Notes: generated by a model not told the origin, from the letters alone. A DNA stretch of 64,000 nt from DAOMNO01 sp035443885 (GCA_035443885.1 DAOMNO010000002.1:186001-250000), one strand, 5' to 3'. Shown: positions 9,063 to 18,298, counted from the first letter of the stretch. Numbers and translations: made by a program.

Positions 9063-9068
9063 TACACT
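9063..9068 (+). promoter_or_regulatory. -10-like hexamer TACACT, seven bases before priA
   Basis: TACACT is followed by seven bases and the ATG at 9076, with no Shine-Dalgarno. It fits the leaderless pattern seen at other genes here and supports 9076 rather than the upstream GTG at 9022 as the start. Confidence 0.45.
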
Positions 9069-9075
9069 GATACCG

Positions 9076-11430
9076 ATGCCGAGCCTGTTCGCCACTGAAA
9101 ACACGCAGGAAGCCGCACACATCGCGTTGGCGCGTGTCGCCGTGGAGCGAGGCGTCGATCGCTACCCGGACGGACTGACCTACGCTGTGCCCGCAGCGCT
9201 GGCCGACCTCGCGCCGGGCGAACGGGTAATCGTGCCGCTCGGCAAGGCGAACACCCCAACAGCAGGCTACGTGGTGGAAATCAGTGACGAGACCGATACC
9301 CCGGAATCCGGTCGCACCAAGATCAAGTCGATTCTCCAACGCGATCCATCCGCCACGCGGCTGCCTGTGGGCCTGATGTCGCTCGCCAAGTGGATCAGCA
9401 CGTACTACGGCGCGCCGATCGGCATGACGCTGGCGTCCATGTTGCCCGCCGCCGTTAAACGGGGCACCGGCACGGTAACGCGCATCGTGCTTGATCTGGG
9501 CGATCCCCTGCCGCTTGGGGAAAAACTCCCCGCTGCGCAAAAGCGCGTGCTTGAAACACTCGCATCGCTTCCTGTGGAATCTCGCCCGGTGGAAATGCGG
9601 AAGCTGGCCGACCTCGCAGGCGTGAAGACAACAGGCCCGGTCCGCAAGCTGCTCGAACGCGGCCTGGTCGAGCAAAGCCGCAAGACTGCAGTCGAAGCTG
9701 CATGGGTCGAGCACGCGCGGTCTGCGTTTCCGCCGTTCGTGCCGGAGTCGCTCACCGCGCCACAGCAGCGCATTGTCAACGAAATCAGCCCTCAACTGGA
9801 CAAGGGCTTCAGCATCCACCTCCTTTACGGCGTAACCGGCTCAGGCAAGACCGAGGTGTACATTCGCCTCATTGAGCAGACACTGGCAACGGGTCGCATT
9901 GCGTTGATGCTCGTGCCTGAAATCTCGCTTACACCGCAAACGGGCGGGCGATTGATCGGCCGCTTCCCCGATCATCGCGTGGCGGTGCTGCATTCGGGCC
10001 TGACTGCGGCGCAGCGACATCAACAGTGGCAGCTCGCAGCGGACGGCCGCGCCGCCATCGTGCTCGGCGCCCGTTCCGCCATCTTCGCACCAGTGCAGGA
10101 CGATCGCCTCGGCCTCATCATCGTGGATGAAGAACACGATGGTTCATACAAGCAGGATCAAGCTCCACGGTATCACGGACGCGATGTGGCGATCCGCCGC
10201 GCTCAACTGGCAGGTTGCCCGATCGTGCTCGGCAGCGCGACACCCTCGCTGGAAAGCTGGTTCAATGCGACCGCGCGGAGTGAATCGAAAGCTCGATACG
10301 CACTGCATCGACTGGACGATCGCGTGCCTGGCGCGAAACTGCCGAAGGTGCATGTTGTGGATTTCGTGCGCGAGCAGCGAGCACACCACGACAAGCGCGT
10401 CCATCTGATCGGTCCCACCATGTTGAACGCCCTGCACCGCACGCTGAATGCAGGCTCGCAGGCACTCATTCTTCTCAATCGACGCGGCTACGCGAACTAC
10501 ATCGCGTGTCCCGACCACCTGTGCGGCTACGTCATGCGATGCGATCAATGCGACGCTTCGATGATCTATCACCTCAACCGCAAAGGCAGCGGCTCCGGGG
10601 GGCTGCCCGGCTTTGTCCGGTGCCACCACTGCCTTTCTGAGCAAAAACTACCCGCCACATGCCCGGACTGCGGGAAAAAAATCTCGACATTCGGACTCGG
10701 TACGCAGCGCGTTGAGGAAGAACTGCTGCGCGATTTTCCTCAACTGGAAGAAGGCCAGACACTCATGCGGGTCGATTCCGACGCGATGCATGGCGCGAAA
10801 GCATTTCACGATGTGCTCACACGGTTCGGCGAAGGCGCGATTCGCGTGCTGCTGGGTACGCAGATGATTGCCAAGGGTCTGGATTTTCCGGGTGTGCAAC
10901 TCGTCGGCGTCATCAATGCGGATACATCCATCAACCTGCCGGACTTCCGCGCTGCTGAGCGCACGTTCCAACTCGTCTCACAGGTGGCCGGTCGAAGCGG
11001 CCGAGGGGTCTCGCCCGGCGTGGTTATCGTGCAGACGTTCAACCCCACCTCGCCTGCGATTCGTCTTGCAGCGGCACACGATTATGTCGGTTTCGCGCAA
11101 GGCGAACTGAAGTTCCGCGCACAATCCGGCCTGCCGCCCGTCAAGCGCATGATGCGCATCGTCGTTCGCGATGACGAACTTGCAAAGTGCATCGCGATGA
11201 GCAGGCGGCTTGCGGATGGACTGACGCGCCTGTCGCCCAAGGGGGTGCTTGTGCGCCCGCCCGCGCCGTGTCCGATCAGCCGTATCGCGGGCAAGCATCG
11301 GCACCAGGTGGAAGTCATCGCGCCGACAGCACGAGAAATCCAGGACCTGCTTGCTGCAGCAAGGCGCGAAGAAATCATCAAGCCCGGCGCGGCGATGGCG
11401 GTCGATGTTGATCCGATCGCGCTGCTCTGA
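9076..11430 (+). CDS. priA: Primosomal protein N' (replication restart helicase PriA)
   Basis: A 784-residue superfamily 2 helicase that reloads the replisome at stalled forks. The order is normal: N-terminal 3'-end-binding domain (VDRYPDGLTYAVP); Walker A GVTGSGKTEVY near residue 253; IIVDEEHDGSYKQ and GSATPSLESW; a zinc module with Cys pairs in CPDHLCG, CDQCD, CHHC and CPDCG at ~475-530; then LLGTQMIAKGLDFPGV and QVAGRSGRG. The start at 9076 (MPSLFATENTQ) is chosen because TACACT lies seven bases upstream. carA is divergent, with 78 bases between the two starts. Nothing is unusual in the motifs. Confidence 0.95.
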   Translation: MPSLFATENTQEAAHIALARVAVERGVDRYPDGLTYAVPAALADLAPGERVIVPLGKANTPTAGYVVEISDETDTPESGRTKIKSILQRDPSATRLPVGLMSLAKWISTYYGAPIGMTLASMLPAAVKRGTGTVTRIVLDLGDPLPLGEKLPAAQKRVLETLASLPVESRPVEMRKLADLAGVKTTGPVRKLLERGLVEQSRKTAVEAAWVEHARSAFPPFVPESLTAPQQRIVNEISPQLDKGFSIHLLYGVTGSGKTEVYIRLIEQTLATGRIALMLVPEISLTPQTGGRLIGRFPDHRVAVLHSGLTAAQRHQQWQLAADGRAAIVLGARSAIFAPVQDDRLGLIIVDEEHDGSYKQDQAPRYHGRDVAIRRAQLAGCPIVLGSATPSLESWFNATARSESKARYALHRLDDRVPGAKLPKVHVVDFVREQRAHHDKRVHLIGPTMLNALHRTLNAGSQALILLNRRGYANYIACPDHLCGYVMRCDQCDASMIYHLNRKGSGSGGLPGFVRCHHCLSEQKLPATCPDCGKKISTFGLGTQRVEEELLRDFPQLEEGQTLMRVDSDAMHGAKAFHDVLTRFGEGAIRVLLGTQMIAKGLDFPGVQLVGVINADTSINLPDFRAAERTFQLVSQVAGRSGRGVSPGVVIVQTFNPTSPAIRLAAAHDYVGFAQGELKFRAQSGLPPVKRMMRIVVRDDELAKCIAMSRRLADGLTRLSPKGVLVRPPAPCPISRIAGKHRHQVEVIAPTAREIQDLLAAARREEIIKPGAAMAVDVDPIALL

Positions 11431-11453
11431 ACCAATCCTTCAAGATCGCCCGT

Positions 11454-11459
11454 TACCAT
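11454..11459 (+). promoter_or_regulatory. -10-like hexamer TACCAT, six bases before arsC
   Basis: TACCAT, six bases, then ATG at 11466. There is no ribosome binding site. This makes it a candidate leaderless promoter for the arsC-aquaporin pair and would uncouple it from priA, which ends 24 bases upstream. Confidence 0.45.
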
Positions 11460-11465
11460 GTGAAC

Positions 11466-11912
11466 ATGGATCGTAAACTGCACATTCTTTTCCTCTGCAC
11501 TGGCAACGCCTGCCGCAGCCAGATGGCGGAAGGCTGGGCGCGCTATCTGCATGAAAATCTTTTCAACGTCGCTTCCGCGGGTACAAATCCACACGGCATG
11601 AACGCGAAGGCGATCCGCGTGATGGCCGAAGCGGGCGTTGATATCTCTGGCCACACTTCAAAGCATGTGGACACATTCGCTGGAACACATTTCGACTATG
11701 TGTTCACTGTTTGCGATAGCGCACACGAGACATGTCCCATCTTCCCCGGCGGTGCGAAGGTGATTCACCACGGCTTTGAAGACCCGCCTCGCCTTGCACT
11801 CGGATCAAAGACCGAGGAAGAAGCATTACAGCACTACCGAAGAGTTCGGGACGAGATCAAGGTATGGGTCGAAACACTGCCCGCAATGCTCGTCAAGGAA
11901 CCAGCACGATGA
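11466..11912 (+). CDS. arsC: Arsenate reductase, thioredoxin-coupled LMW-PTP type
   Basis: A 148-residue protein that reduces arsenate to arsenite. It carries the P-loop CTGNACRSQ (Cys11, Cys16) and the redox pair Cys83/Cys90 in VCDSAHETCP. These are the three cysteines of thioredoxin-dependent ArsC (S. aureus pI258 type), not the glutaredoxin type. The ATG at 11466 is preferred over the GTG at 11460 because of the upstream TACCAT. The stop overlaps the start of the following aquaporin gene (ATGATGA), so translation is coupled. No arsR lies beside it, so arsenic-dependent control, if any, is exerted from elsewhere. Confidence 0.92.
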   Translation: MDRKLHILFLCTGNACRSQMAEGWARYLHENLFNVASAGTNPHGMNAKAIRVMAEAGVDISGHTSKHVDTFAGTHFDYVFTVCDSAHETCPIFPGGAKVIHHGFEDPPRLALGSKTEEEALQHYRRVRDEIKVWVETLPAMLVKEPAR

Positions 11913-12565
11913 TGCGGAAATGCGTCTGCGAGGCTTTCGGCACATTCTCGCTCGTGCTGGCTGGGACCGGGGCCATCATCATCAATGATGTCTCAGACGG
12001 GGCAATCACGCATGTCGGGATTGCAATGACGTTCGGCCTGATCGTGATGGCGATGATTTATTCGATCGGTGAGACTTCCGGCGCTCATATCAACCCTGCC
12101 GTTACGCTCGGCTTCTGGCTCTCCCGCAGGCTACCGGGCCGCATGGTCGCGCCGTACATCGTGAGCCAATGCACTGGCGCGTTTGCGGCGAGTTTCGTGC
12201 TACTCGCTCTGTTTCCAGGGCACGAAACGCTGGGCGCGACGCTGCCCGCCGGGGCTGCGATGCAAAGTTTCTGGCTCGAAGTCATCCTCACCATGATCCT
12301 GATGTTCGTCATTCTTCGAGTGGCGACCGGCTCCAAAGAACTTGGCGTGATGGCGGGGATCGCGATCGGCGGAGTTGTTGGGCTGGAAGCGATGTTCGCA
12401 GGGCCGATTTCAGGGGCATCCATGAATCCCGCGCGGTCGCTGGCTCCTGCTCTGGTCTCCGGGAAGACGCAGTTTCTGTGGGTGTACCTTGCGGCACCGG
12501 TCCTGGGAGCTGCCCTCGCGGTTCCACTGTGGCTGGCCACCTCGCCTGTTCGTCCACCCCGATAG
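11909..12565 (+). CDS. MIP-family channel, AqpS-like (candidate arsenite exit channel)
   Basis: A 218-residue major intrinsic protein with six hydrophobic segments and both pore signatures: first NPA at residues 62-64 (SGAHINPAVTLG), second at 173-175 (ISGASMNPARSLAP). The gene overlaps arsC by four bases, with a second possible ATG at 11912. In Sinorhizobium an aquaglyceroporin (AqpS) lets arsenite leave the cell down its gradient after ArsC reduces arsenate. The coupling here points to the same job. The second motif followed by Arg is common to aquaporins and glyceroporins alike, so selectivity is not proven by sequence. Confidence 0.88.
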   Translation: MMRKCVCEAFGTFSLVLAGTGAIIINDVSDGAITHVGIAMTFGLIVMAMIYSIGETSGAHINPAVTLGFWLSRRLPGRMVAPYIVSQCTGAFAASFVLLALFPGHETLGATLPAGAAMQSFWLEVILTMILMFVILRVATGSKELGVMAGIAIGGVVGLEAMFAGPISGASMNPARSLAPALVSGKTQFLWVYLAAPVLGAALAVPLWLATSPVRPPR

Positions 12566-12574
12566 TTGGGGTGG
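12554..12574 (+). terminator. Hairpin across the aquaporin stop codon, possible terminator
   Basis: CCACCCC (12554-12560) and GGGGTGG (12568-12574) form a perfect seven-base stem with a seven-base loop that contains the TAG stop. It is followed by a weak T-rich stretch (TTTGTCTG, from 12580). The weak T tract keeps confidence moderate. Confidence 0.4.
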
Positions 12575-12618
12575 ATCAGTTTGTCTGTCGAACCGATAAA
12601 CAAACGGTCAGAACCAGC

Positions 12619-12624
12619 TAGAAT
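12619..12624 (+). promoter_or_regulatory. -10-like hexamer TAGAAT upstream of sucA
   Basis: TAGAAT lies in the 136-base gap between the aquaporin gene and sucA, about 77 bases before the sucA ATG. No good -35 was found. Nothing else was recognised in this gap apart from the hairpin at its left edge. Confidence 0.3.
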
Positions 12625-12701
12625 AGTACGCTTTTGGAAGCCCCTGCCTTGGACCCCGATCCACCCGAACACATCGGGCGGTGCGCACGGATTGCACGGA
12701 C

Positions 12702-15548
12702 ATGACGAACCAAAGCCCGGAAGCGGCACAATTATCAGTCAACGGATGGAACCCTGAGTTCATCGACGCCCTCTACCAGCAGTGGAGCAACGACCCGAAC
12801 TCCGTCGATCCGGAGTGGCGAACTTTCTTCAAAGGCTTCGACCTCGGCTATCGGCTGCCCGTAGAGAACGGCGAGGTGACTGCGACCAATGCGGTCGCCC
12901 CCCCCGGCTCGGTGCAGGTCGCTCACTCCAGCCAGGGCAAGGTCGATGCGCTGATCTATCACTATCGCGACATCGGCCACTTTGCAGCAGACCTCGATCC
13001 GCTCGGCACGAAGCGACCGTTCCCTGAGTATCTCACGCTGGCGTCGTTCGATCTGACGGAAGCGGACCTGGATCGCACATTCGATCCCGGTGTGCTGCCG
13101 CTGCCGAATCCCGCTCCGCTGCGCGATATCATCAAGCTCCTTGAAGAGACGTACTGCCGCCACATCGGTGTGGAGTACATGCATATTCAGGATCGCGAGA
13201 AGCGTCGCTGGTTGCAATACCGCATGGAGCCGACGCGCAATTGTCCCGAGATGCCGCGCGAGCAGAAGATGCGCATCCTCAGCGATCTGATTGAGGCGGA
13301 TGCGTTCGAGAACTTCATCAATACGCGCTATCGCGGCAAGAAGCGTTTCGGCCTAGATGGCGGCGAATCGCTCATCCCGATTCTCAATGAAATGATCGAG
13401 CGAGGGCCGGACCTCGGCGTCGTCGAGTTCACGATGGGCATGGCGCATCGCGGCAGGCTTAACGTGCTCGCCAACATCATGAACAAGACCTATGACCAGA
13501 TCTTCACCGAGTTTGAAGAAGCGTGGGTCGAGGACTTCCTTGAAGGCGGCGGCGATGTCAAGTATCACCGAGGTTACTCCAGCGACCACATGACTACGGC
13601 GGGCAAGCCAATCCGCCTGACACTTTCGCCCAACCCTTCGCATCTGGAGTTCGTCAACTCAGTCGTGCTCGGCCGCGCCCGCGCGAAGCAAAGGCTCGGC
13701 AAGGATGAGAAGCGAGAGAAGTACGTGCCGATTCTCATGCACGGTGACGCTGCATTCCCGGCGCAAGGCATCGTTGCGGAATGCTTCAACATGGCGAGGC
13801 TTCGCGGGTACACCGTCGGCGGCGCGATTCACGTCATCATCAACAATCAGATCGGCTTCACGACGGATCAGAAGGATGCCTTCAGCGGCCACTACTGCAC
13901 CGACGTGGCAAAGATGATCGATGCGCCAATCTTCCACGTGAACGGCGACGATCCTGAAGCGTGCGCGTTCGTCGCGCAGCTCGCGCTGGAGTATCGCCAG
14001 CAGTTCAAAGCGGATGTTGTCATCGACATGTGGTGCTATCGCAAGTACGGCCACAACGAAGGCGATGAGCCGACCTTCACCCAGCCGGTGATGTACCGGA
14101 AGATTCAGAGCCACACGCCGGTGCTGAAGCAGTATGCCGAAAAACTGGTGCGAGAGAGCATCATCACGCAGAAGGATGCGGACAAGCTCTACAAAGAGTT
14201 GAAGAACAAGCTGGATGAGTCGCAGACGCGATCGAAGGATCAGCCTGTTGACCCGTCCATCGCCGCGTTCCGCAGCCAATGGGCGAACCTCACCGAGGAC
14301 TACACCGATGAGCCGGTTGAAACCGGCGCACCGAAGAAGACGCTGGCGAAGGTGTGCGAAGCGCTCGGCCGCGTACCCGCTGGTTTCAACGTGCACAAAA
14401 AACTCGAAAAGCTGCTGCAAACACGAGCCGAGGTCGTGAGCAAGGATGCGCCAGTCGATTGGGCGATGGGCGAGCTGCTCGCCTATGGCACGCTGCTGGA
14501 TGAAGGTCATCCGATTCGCTTGACCGGGCAGGATGTCGAGCGAGGCACGTTCTCGCATCGTCATGCTGTGGTCTTTGACGCCGAAACAGGTTCGCCGCAC
14601 ACGCCGCTCAATACGATCAGCGATAAGCAGGCGCGCTTCTGTGTGCATAACAGCCCGCTGACGGAATCGGCCTGCCTCGGCTATGAGTACGGCTACTCGC
14701 TCAGCGATCCGCATATGCTGGTCATCTGGGAAGCGCAGTTCGGCGACTTCGTCAACGGCGCACAGGTCATCATCGATCAGTTCATCGCTTCCGCAGAGGT
14801 CAAGTGGGAGCGGCATACCGGCCTCGTGATGTTCCTCCCCCACGGTTACGAAGGCCAGGGGCCGGAGCACTCCTCTGCGCGTCTGGAGCGCTTCCTCACG
14901 CTCTGCGCCCGCAACAACATGCAGGTGATTTATCCGTCAACGCCCGCGCAGCACTTCCACATGCTGCGTCAGCAGATCAAGCGGAACTTCCGCAAACCGC
15001 TCATTGTGATGACCCCAAAGAGCCTGCTGCGCCACCCAAAGGCGGTGAGCAGCGTGGCGGAACTGACCACGGGCGGCTTCCAGCGTGTGCTGGACGACCC
15101 CGTCGCTACGAAGCCACGCGATATCACGCGCGTCGTGCTGTGCACCGGCAAGGTGTATTACGACCTGATTGCGCAGCGCGATGCCGTCAAACGTGATGAT
15201 GTCGCCATCGTGCGCATTGAGCAGCTTTATCCGTTCCCACAGGAGCCGATCAAGAGCGTGCTTGAGCGATACAAGTCTGCCAAGGAACTCGTGTGGGTAC
15301 AGGAAGAGCCGAAAAACATGGGCGCGTGGCGACACATCGACGCCTGTTTCCGCGAATCGCTGGAAATCACCTTGCCCTACATCGGCCGCGAAGCGAACGC
15401 AACCCCCGCGGTCGCTTCGACGAAAATGCACGCGCAGGAGCAGGAGAAGATTCTCATTGCAGCCATCGGCCTGCCCAGCACGAGCAACGGTGCCGCATCG
15501 AAGGCGAAGAGCAAATCCGTTTCGCGAGCAGCGAATGCCCCGGTGTGA
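12702..15548 (+). CDS. sucA: 2-oxoglutarate dehydrogenase E1 component
   Basis: A 948-residue thiamine-diphosphate enzyme that decarboxylates 2-oxoglutarate in the TCA cycle and hands the succinyl group to SucB. The N-terminal E2-docking helix (FIDALYQQWSNDPNSVDPEW) is present. GMAHRGRLNVLAN lies near residue 245. The ThDP/Mg motif starts GDAAF near 347 and ends in NNQIGF. The C-terminal transketolase-like half contains GYEYGYSLSDPHMLVIWE. Length matches the family. The ATG at 12702 begins MTNQSPEAAQ; an in-frame GTG lies seven codons upstream. sucB follows after 59 bases, so the two are probably one transcript. The E3 gene is not in the window; lipA, needed to lipoylate SucB, is at 40.9 kb. 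Confidence 0.96.
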   Translation: MTNQSPEAAQLSVNGWNPEFIDALYQQWSNDPNSVDPEWRTFFKGFDLGYRLPVENGEVTATNAVAPPGSVQVAHSSQGKVDALIYHYRDIGHFAADLDPLGTKRPFPEYLTLASFDLTEADLDRTFDPGVLPLPNPAPLRDIIKLLEETYCRHIGVEYMHIQDREKRRWLQYRMEPTRNCPEMPREQKMRILSDLIEADAFENFINTRYRGKKRFGLDGGESLIPILNEMIERGPDLGVVEFTMGMAHRGRLNVLANIMNKTYDQIFTEFEEAWVEDFLEGGGDVKYHRGYSSDHMTTAGKPIRLTLSPNPSHLEFVNSVVLGRARAKQRLGKDEKREKYVPILMHGDAAFPAQGIVAECFNMARLRGYTVGGAIHVIINNQIGFTTDQKDAFSGHYCTDVAKMIDAPIFHVNGDDPEACAFVAQLALEYRQQFKADVVIDMWCYRKYGHNEGDEPTFTQPVMYRKIQSHTPVLKQYAEKLVRESIITQKDADKLYKELKNKLDESQTRSKDQPVDPSIAAFRSQWANLTEDYTDEPVETGAPKKTLAKVCEALGRVPAGFNVHKKLEKLLQTRAEVVSKDAPVDWAMGELLAYGTLLDEGHPIRLTGQDVERGTFSHRHAVVFDAETGSPHTPLNTISDKQARFCVHNSPLTESACLGYEYGYSLSDPHMLVIWEAQFGDFVNGAQVIIDQFIASAEVKWERHTGLVMFLPHGYEGQGPEHSSARLERFLTLCARNNMQVIYPSTPAQHFHMLRQQIKRNFRKPLIVMTPKSLLRHPKAVSSVAELTTGGFQRVLDDPVATKPRDITRVVLCTGKVYYDLIAQRDAVKRDDVAIVRIEQLYPFPQEPIKSVLERYKSAKELVWVQEEPKNMGAWRHIDACFRESLEITLPYIGREANATPAVASTKMHAQEQEKILIAAIGLPSTSNGAASKAKSKSVSRAANAPV

Positions 15549-15607
15549 TACCCTTGACTGCCCTGCACTGAAACCTGCAAATCTCCTCTCATTCAGCACG
15601 TCTCCCC

Positions 15608-16855
15608 ATGCCCGTTCAGATCACCATCCCCAGCCCCGGCGAATCCATCACCGAAGTCACCCTCGGCCCTTGGCACAAGGCGGACGGCGAGTGGGTCGAG
15701 AAGGATGAGACCCTTGTCGAAATTGAGTCGGACAAGGTCACGCTTGAAGTCCCCGCACCGGAATCCGGTCTGCTTTCCATCTCCGCCAAACAGGGCGATG
15801 AGAAAAACGTCGGCGACGTGATCGGCGCGATTGACCCAAACGCCGCAAAGCCTTCCGGCAACGGCCAGGCTTCAAAGCCGAAGGCGGAGACATCGGAACC
15901 GAAGAGCAAGCCCGCTGAATCGAAGGTGGAAAAGGACACCGCCCGCAATGAGAGGGCGACCGCCGCTGCTGCAAATGAAGGCAAGGTAACTTCGCTCGCT
16001 CGCAAGATCGCGCAGGAGCAAGGCGTGAATCTGGCGGGCGTGAAGGGCACCGGCCCATCCGGCCGCGTAACCAAGTCGGATGTGCTCGCTGTGCGCGACA
16101 AGGCCCCGGCTGCGGGAACCGCGATCATCGCGAACGTCGGCGGTTCGCGCGGGGTGCGTCGCGAGAAGATGACCAAGCTTCGCCAGCGCATTGCGCAGCG
16201 TCTCGTGCAGGCCCAGCATACCGCAGCGATGCTCACGACTTTCAACGAATGCGACATGACCGCTGTCATGGACCTTCGATCCCGCCACAAGGACGCTTTC
16301 GCAGAGAAATACGGCGTCGGCCTCGGCTTCATGTCGTTCTTCTCGCACGCCTGCGTTTCCGCGCTGAAGGCATTTCCGCGCGTCAATGCCTACATCGTGG
16401 GCGACGAGATCGAGTACCACGATTACATCGACATCTCCGTCGCTGTCGGTACGGACAAGGGCCTTGTCGTTCCCGTGCTGCGCAACGTGGAGCAGATGAG
16501 CTTTGCGGATATTGAGCAGACCATCAAGGAACTGGCGACAAAGGCGCGGGACGGCAAACTCACTGTTGAGGACATGACGGGCGGTACGTTCACCATCTCC
16601 AACGGCGGTGTGTACGGCTCACTGAACTCCACGCCCATCCTCAACCCGCCGCAATCAGGCATTCTCGGCCTGCACAAGATCATGAAGCGCCCCGTGGAAG
16701 ACCCGACCAAGCCGGGCCAGATCGCGCTCAGGCCGATGATGTATATCGCGATGTCCTACGACCATCGCATTGTTGATGGTGCGGAAGCAGTGGGCTTCTT
16801 GGTGCATGTGAAGAACTGCATTGAGAATCCGGAGCGGATGCTGCTTGGACTGTGA
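15608..16855 (+). CDS. sucB: 2-oxoglutarate dehydrogenase E2, dihydrolipoyl succinyltransferase
   Basis: A 415-residue E2 core. A single lipoyl domain sits at residues 1-77, with the lipoylated Lys43 in EIESDKVTLEV. An Ala/Lys/Glu-rich linker (~85-125) leads to a peripheral E1/E3-binding domain at ~127-165 (VTSLARKIAQEQGVNL..GTGPSGRVTKSDVL). The acyltransferase domain starts near 190, with the active-site block SYDHRIVDGAEAVGF near 383. GVRREKMTKLRQRIAQRL is a typical start of the catalytic domain. It lies directly after sucA. The convergent neighbour begins its stop codon ten bases downstream. Confidence 0.96.
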   Translation: MPVQITIPSPGESITEVTLGPWHKADGEWVEKDETLVEIESDKVTLEVPAPESGLLSISAKQGDEKNVGDVIGAIDPNAAKPSGNGQASKPKAETSEPKSKPAESKVEKDTARNERATAAAANEGKVTSLARKIAQEQGVNLAGVKGTGPSGRVTKSDVLAVRDKAPAAGTAIIANVGGSRGVRREKMTKLRQRIAQRLVQAQHTAAMLTTFNECDMTAVMDLRSRHKDAFAEKYGVGLGFMSFFSHACVSALKAFPRVNAYIVGDEIEYHDYIDISVAVGTDKGLVVPVLRNVEQMSFADIEQTIKELATKARDGKLTVEDMTGGTFTISNGGVYGSLNSTPILNPPQSGILGLHKIMKRPVEDPTKPGQIALRPMMYIAMSYDHRIVDGAEAVGFLVHVKNCIENPERMLLGL

Positions 16856-16865
16856 TCGTTAGCGA

Positions 16866-17207
16866 TTACGGCGAAACCGCCGCACCGCCGAGCGCGAGAA
16901 CAATCAGCAGGAAGTAGCCGCAGCCGCAGAGCGAACTGATCGCGCCGAGGATGAGGCCGATGATGCAGCAGACATAACCCGCCTGCGCGACACCCGCGTT
17001 GTTGTACATGCCTGGGGCAGCATCACAAATTGCCTTGGCGGATCGCGCATAGTTGAAGCCGATCAGCGCAAGAATCAAACCGATGATCGGCGCGTTGAAC
17101 ACAATGCTGATAATCCCCAGAACGAGCGACGCCGTCGCGCCGGGGACTTCACGCGTTGGCGCCTGTCCCATCGGCATCTGGCTCATTGGCGGTTGGCCGT
17201 AGCTCAT
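16866..17207 (-). CDS. Small DUF4190-like membrane protein
   Basis: A 113-residue protein. A Met/Pro/Gly/Gln-rich N-terminus (MSYGQPPMSQMPMGQ) is followed by two hydrophobic segments: SLVLGIISIVFNAPIIGLIL at ~27-50 and a Cys-rich VCCIIGLILGAISSLCGCGY at ~80-105. The pattern resembles DUF4190 proteins, which are small membrane proteins of unknown role. The ATG at 17207 has GAAGGG upstream. sppA lies 27 bases upstream on the same strand, so co-transcription is likely. No function can be assigned. Confidence 0.6.
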   Translation of the reverse strand: MSYGQPPMSQMPMGQAPTREVPGATASLVLGIISIVFNAPIIGLILALIGFNYARSAKAICDAAPGMYNNAGVAQAGYVCCIIGLILGAISSLCGCGYFLLIVLALGGAAVSP

Positions 17208-17234
17208 ACATAGCCCTTCCACTTGCAGGTGAGT

Positions 17235-18254
17235 TCAGTTTCCCGAAACATCGAACGCTGTCGGATCCCAGAGGTAATAGAAACCCGGCTGATTGAGCGA
17301 ACCGAGATCGCCGAGGTTGAGTTGAAGCAGATTGATCTGCCCGGAAACGCCGCCCGACGCATCTCCCAGCACGCGGCTGTACGCGCTGCCGACATAATCC
17401 AGCGGACGGTGATACTTCACCAGCCGCGCGGTCTCTACACCCATCCGCCGCTTCGCTGCGTTGAACGCCGTGCGAAGGTCGCCAAGTTCATCAATCAGGC
17501 CGACTTCCAGCGCGCGGCGACCAGTTACAACCCTGCCGTCGGTCACTTCTTCGAGATGGTCCATTGAGAGCGAAGGCCGCCGACTGCGAACGAGCGTCAC
17601 AAAGTTGTCGTAGAACTCATCGACCAATCCCTGAAAGAGCGCACGCTGGGCTGGCGACATCGGCGGCTCGAAGGGCGACCCAGCCGCCTTGTTCGGGCCG
17701 GATGTAATCGCCTCAGCACGGATGCCAATGCGCCGCAAGCCTTCGTGGACATTAAATGTTTGAATCACGACGCCGATCGAACCGGTGATCGTGGTCGGAT
17801 GTGCAATGATTTCATCACCAGCGCAGGCAAGGTAATACCCGCCGGACGCAGCGACATCGCTCATGAAAATGATCGCAGGCTTGCCGGAACGCTCGCGAAA
17901 GCCGAGGAGTTCGCGGTGCATCACGTCCGATGCAGTAACCGTGCCGCCCGGTGAATTGATGCGGATGATGACGGCTCGTACAGCCTGATCGCGTTCCGCA
18001 CGCTGAAGAGCTTCAAGAAACTCGCCAACGGGGTTGAACCCCTGCTGAAGCAGGCCGGAACGTTTGGCGTCAGCGATCAAGCCGGTTACTTCGATCATCG
18101 CCACCTTCGGCACGCTCCAGCCGCGCGGCCGATCATCCAGCACGATCGTTTCAGTCATGGCGTCGCCGCTGGGCACAGCGTCCACAATGAACCGCAACCG
18201 CGTGCAACCCGTGAGGGTGAGACAGATCAGAACCAGAATCACGGCAGTCCGCAT
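17235..18254 (-). CDS. sppA: Signal peptide peptidase SppA-type S49 serine protease, lipoprotein
   Basis: A 339-residue S49 peptidase. The leader ends in the lipobox LTGC (Cys17), so it should be a membrane-anchored lipoprotein rather than the usual transmembrane form. The nucleophile Ser lies in DVAASGGYYLAC near residue 131 and the general-base Lys in GPNKAAGSPFEP near 188. RINSPGGTV forms the oxyanion region. SppA cleaves leftover signal peptides and membrane protein fragments. The ATG at 18254 (MRTAVILVL) is chosen over two upstream in-frame codons because TACACT lies exactly six bases before it and the leader then begins correctly. corA ends 44 bases upstream. Confidence 0.9.
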   Translation of the reverse strand: MRTAVILVLICLTLTGCTRLRFIVDAVPSGDAMTETIVLDDRPRGWSVPKVAMIEVTGLIADAKRSGLLQQGFNPVGEFLEALQRAERDQAVRAVIIRINSPGGTVTASDVMHRELLGFRERSGKPAIIFMSDVAASGGYYLACAGDEIIAHPTTITGSIGVVIQTFNVHEGLRRIGIRAEAITSGPNKAAGSPFEPPMSPAQRALFQGLVDEFYDNFVTLVRSRRPSLSMDHLEEVTDGRVVTGRRALEVGLIDELGDLRTAFNAAKRRMGVETARLVKYHRPLDYVGSAYSRVLGDASGGVSGQINLLQLNLGDLGSLNQPGFYYLWDPTAFDVSGN

Positions 18255-18260
18255 TGGCAC

Positions 18261-18266
18261 AGTGTA
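18261..18266 (-). promoter_or_regulatory. -10-like hexamer TACACT, six bases before sppA
   Basis: On the minus strand TACACT, six bases (GTGCCA), then the sppA ATG at 18254. It lies between the corA stop and sppA, giving sppA its own candidate leaderless promoter. Confidence 0.45.
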
Positions 18267-18298
18267 ACCAGATCGCCACATGAGCAAGCCCCCTTAGG

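Noticed and set aside
8998..9819. Open frame extending carA by 274 codons upstream on the minus strand
   Set aside because: It is antisense to the conserved 5' half of priA, shows no CarA similarity, and the ATG at 8997 gives a protein of normal length.
13659..14870. 403-codon minus-strand open frame inside sucA
   Set aside because: It is an antisense shadow of a conserved gene in high-GC DNA, with no protein-like pattern.
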